Assembly (NCBI RefSeq): GCF_002078015.1
Contig: NZ_LWBP01000206.1
Location: forward strand, 1-64,000
Direction: 5' to 3'
Length of the DNA: 64,000 nt
Source of the DNA: Niastella populi
Lineage (GTDB): Bacteria > Bacteroidota > Bacteroidia > Chitinophagales > Chitinophagaceae
Positions within the stretch are counted from its first letter, which is position 1. Every line of letters begins with the position of its first letter. Both the position numbers and the translations under genes were made by a program. The notes below the pieces were generated by a model that ran no database searches, had not been told where the DNA came from, and saw only the letters and a list, made by a program, of their open reading frames with translations. Shown piece by piece: positions 62,674 to 64,000 of the stretch.

Positions 62674-63339
62674 ATGAAACAGTCAGCAATCAATTGGGCA
62701 ACGGCACTGACGCCCTTGTTGAAGAAATATAAGAACACGCCCCATCCGCTTGAAGCCACTAATACTTATCAGTGGATAGTGATGGTTGTACTATCGGCCC
62801 AGGCAACGGATAACCTCGTGAATCAGATCGCGCCTGAATTTTTCAAAAAATATCCCGATATGAAGGCGCTTTCAAAAGCCGATCCGGGATCATTGTTTCC
62901 CATCATTAGTAAAGTGAGGAATTTTGCGCATAAGGCTGCCTGGCTCACGGGGATAGCAAAGCAAATAAAAAGTGACAGTAATATTCCGCTCGAAATAGCA
63001 TCACTTGTAGCATTACCGGGTATCGGTCGAAAATCGGCCAATGTCATTCGCCGGGGCGCAAAAGCGGCGCCGGAAGGGATCATCGTTGATCTGCATACGA
63101 TACGCGTGGCCGGCCGGCTGGGTATTACAGATGCTACGAATGCTGAAAAGATCGAAAAACAGTTAATGGAAATGTTGCCCAAAGCAAAATGGGATGCGGG
63201 CATGGCCCTGTCGTTCCATGGCCGGGAGATCTGCAGGCCGCAACCCGAGTGCCCTATTTGCCCGGTGAAAAAAGTATGTGAATATTATAATGGCCTGAAG
63301 CCAAATGATCCGTTGAAAAAGAAAAGTGGGAAGAAGTAG
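62674..63339 (+). CDS. nth: Endonuclease III (DNA glycosylase/AP lyase)
   Basis: 221 residues. The helix-hairpin-helix LPGIGRKSANVIRRGA carries the catalytic Lys, and VDLHTIRVAGRLG carries the catalytic Asp. The C-terminal 4Fe-4S motif reads C-RPQPE-C-PI-C-PVKKV-C, i.e. C-x5-C-x2-C-x5-C, one residue shorter in the first interval than the usual C-x6-C. It removes oxidised pyrimidines from DNA and nicks the strand. The start is ATG. It has its own transcription unit after the efflux terminator. Confidence 0.95.
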   Translation: MKQSAINWATALTPLLKKYKNTPHPLEATNTYQWIVMVVLSAQATDNLVNQIAPEFFKKYPDMKALSKADPGSLFPIISKVRNFAHKAAWLTGIAKQIKSDSNIPLEIASLVALPGIGRKSANVIRRGAKAAPEGIIVDLHTIRVAGRLGITDATNAEKIEKQLMEMLPKAKWDAGMALSFHGREICRPQPECPICPVKKVCEYYNGLKPNDPLKKKSGKK

Positions 63340-63351
63340 CTTAGATCAATT

Positions 63352-64000
63352 TCAGGTATTGGCATTAATGGCATTCGTAAGCACCTTGAACACTACCTCC
63401 GACATTTGTTTATCGTAGAATTGCAGCAACAGATCTGTTTTATCTTTTTGTAATCCTATACCATCGGCATAGGTGTCGAATGAATGCAATTGGGTAAATG
63501 GTATGGCAAACGACTGCTGACTGGCAGAAAACACCACGCCTTTGCTCGTTACAGCAAATACGCCGGGGTGATTGGAAACTATATGCTCCCTGATGCGTAT
63601 GCTTCTGCTGGCGCCCAGTTTATACGACACCCCTTTTTCTACCCTTAGCCGCACATTGCTGTGCTGCTGTAAATATTCAGAGGTGTTTCTGGCAAACACC
63701 AGGTTGGAACTTATTTCCCAATAAGCCACTTCATCTTTTTGTGTTACAATGGAAGGCGGTTTGCATTCAGGCAAATAACCGCGGTCAAGCGCGTTTAATA
63801 GTGACAGATAATAATAATCTTCCCGCAGCTTTTTATCGATATTGGCCTCTTTAATATTGATGCCCAGTTGTTGCGCCATTTGTCTCAACGCCTGTTGTTC
63901 TTCAACCGTTACCAGTTTATCTGAAACAATATCCTTAAGGGCGTTCTCATATAATTCCACCGCATTCTTCTGATTGATGCGTTTCACCTCATCTTCAGAA
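63352..64000 (-). CDS. Hypothetical protein, cut by the window edge
   Basis: The frame is open from its stop at 63352 to the end of the window (at least 216 residues). A GTG at 63987 could be a start, but the upstream codons stay open (SEDEV...), so the true start is probably outside. The N-terminal part resembles a small TerB-like or helical domain (LYENALKDIVSDKLVTVEEQQALRQMAQQLG). The remainder is beta-rich, with GASRSIRIREHIVSNHPGVFAVTSKGVVFSA in two strands, like a PH-like or tellurite-resistance-associated fold. I do not recognise the family. It is convergent with nth, 12 nt apart. Confidence 0.7.
   Translation of the reverse strand, partial: SEDEVKRINQKNAVELYENALKDIVSDKLVTVEEQQALRQMAQQLGINIKEANIDKKLREDYYYLSLLNALDRGYLPECKPPSIVTQKDEVAYWEISSNLVFARNTSEYLQQHSNVRLRVEKGVSYKLGASRSIRIREHIVSNHPGVFAVTSKGVVFSASQQSFAIPFTQLHSFDTYADGIGLQKDKTDLLLQFYDKQMSEVVFKVLTNAINANT

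Overview
The window is chromosomal DNA of a member of the Bacteroidota, most likely family Chitinophagaceae (Niastella/Chitinophaga type). The grounds are two SusC/SusD outer-membrane pairs, a type IX secretion sorting domain, TAnnTTTG-type promoters, a DUF3667 protein, a MoaC-MoaB fusion and mostly weak Shine-Dalgarno signals. Genus level is inference from gene content; no ribosomal RNA is present and no database search was possible.

Layout. 1-620: end of an unrecognised ORF, a small protein and the terminator of tmRNA, possibly the edge of an integrated element. 619-988: tmRNA (minus). 1.3-5.7 kb: rseP, dxr and a GH3-family gene (minus). 6.1-7.1 kb: rplU, rpmA and a 30-residue Lys/Ala-rich basic protein. 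7.8-12.9 kb: pyruvate carboxylase and a PolX/PHP protein whose polymerase palm looks inactivated. 13.1-18.9 kb (minus): DUF3667 protein, mazG and a 1282-residue NtrY-like kinase. 19.0-19.9 kb: a secreted YD-repeat-like protein. 20.0-30.7 kb (minus): a sialic-acid utilisation locus of SusC, SusD, an unassigned DapA-family lyase, sialidase, NanA and a kelch mutarotase fused to a sodium:solute symporter, faced by a divergent FadR-type GntR regulator at 31.1 kb. A predicted operator overlaps the SusC transcription start and a similar sequence lies before the regulator. 32.0-34.1 kb: a PepSY-like secreted protein, a receiver-domain protein and an SRPBCC protein.

34.3-43.5 kb: a molybdenum-enzyme block. 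The minus strand carries xdhC, mocA, moaA, moeA, moaD, moaE and a moaC-moaB fusion, which make and insert the cofactor. The divergent plus strand carries a 2Fe-2S subunit and a Tat-exported molybdopterin subunit of an isoquinoline-oxidoreductase-like enzyme, the likely client. 43.7-46.8 kb: a secreted T9SS pectate-lyase-like protein. 47.1-49.5 kb: an S24-like protein without a DNA-binding domain, converging on an RNA-repair pair (HD-Pnk and RNA ligase). 49.8-55.3 kb: a GlsB/YeaQ membrane protein and a second SusC/SusD pair. 55.3-62.5 kb: two divergent TetR regulators and a TolC/MFP/RND efflux operon. 62.7-64.0 kb: endonuclease III and a truncated unknown gene.

The least explained structure is a set of intergenic tracts of degenerate 7-10-bp tandem repeats, often in two inverted arms, usually beginning at or next to a stop codon. 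They recur from tmRNA to the moa operon in several unrelated sequence families. Two hairpin types with partly conserved loops also recur at distant genes.
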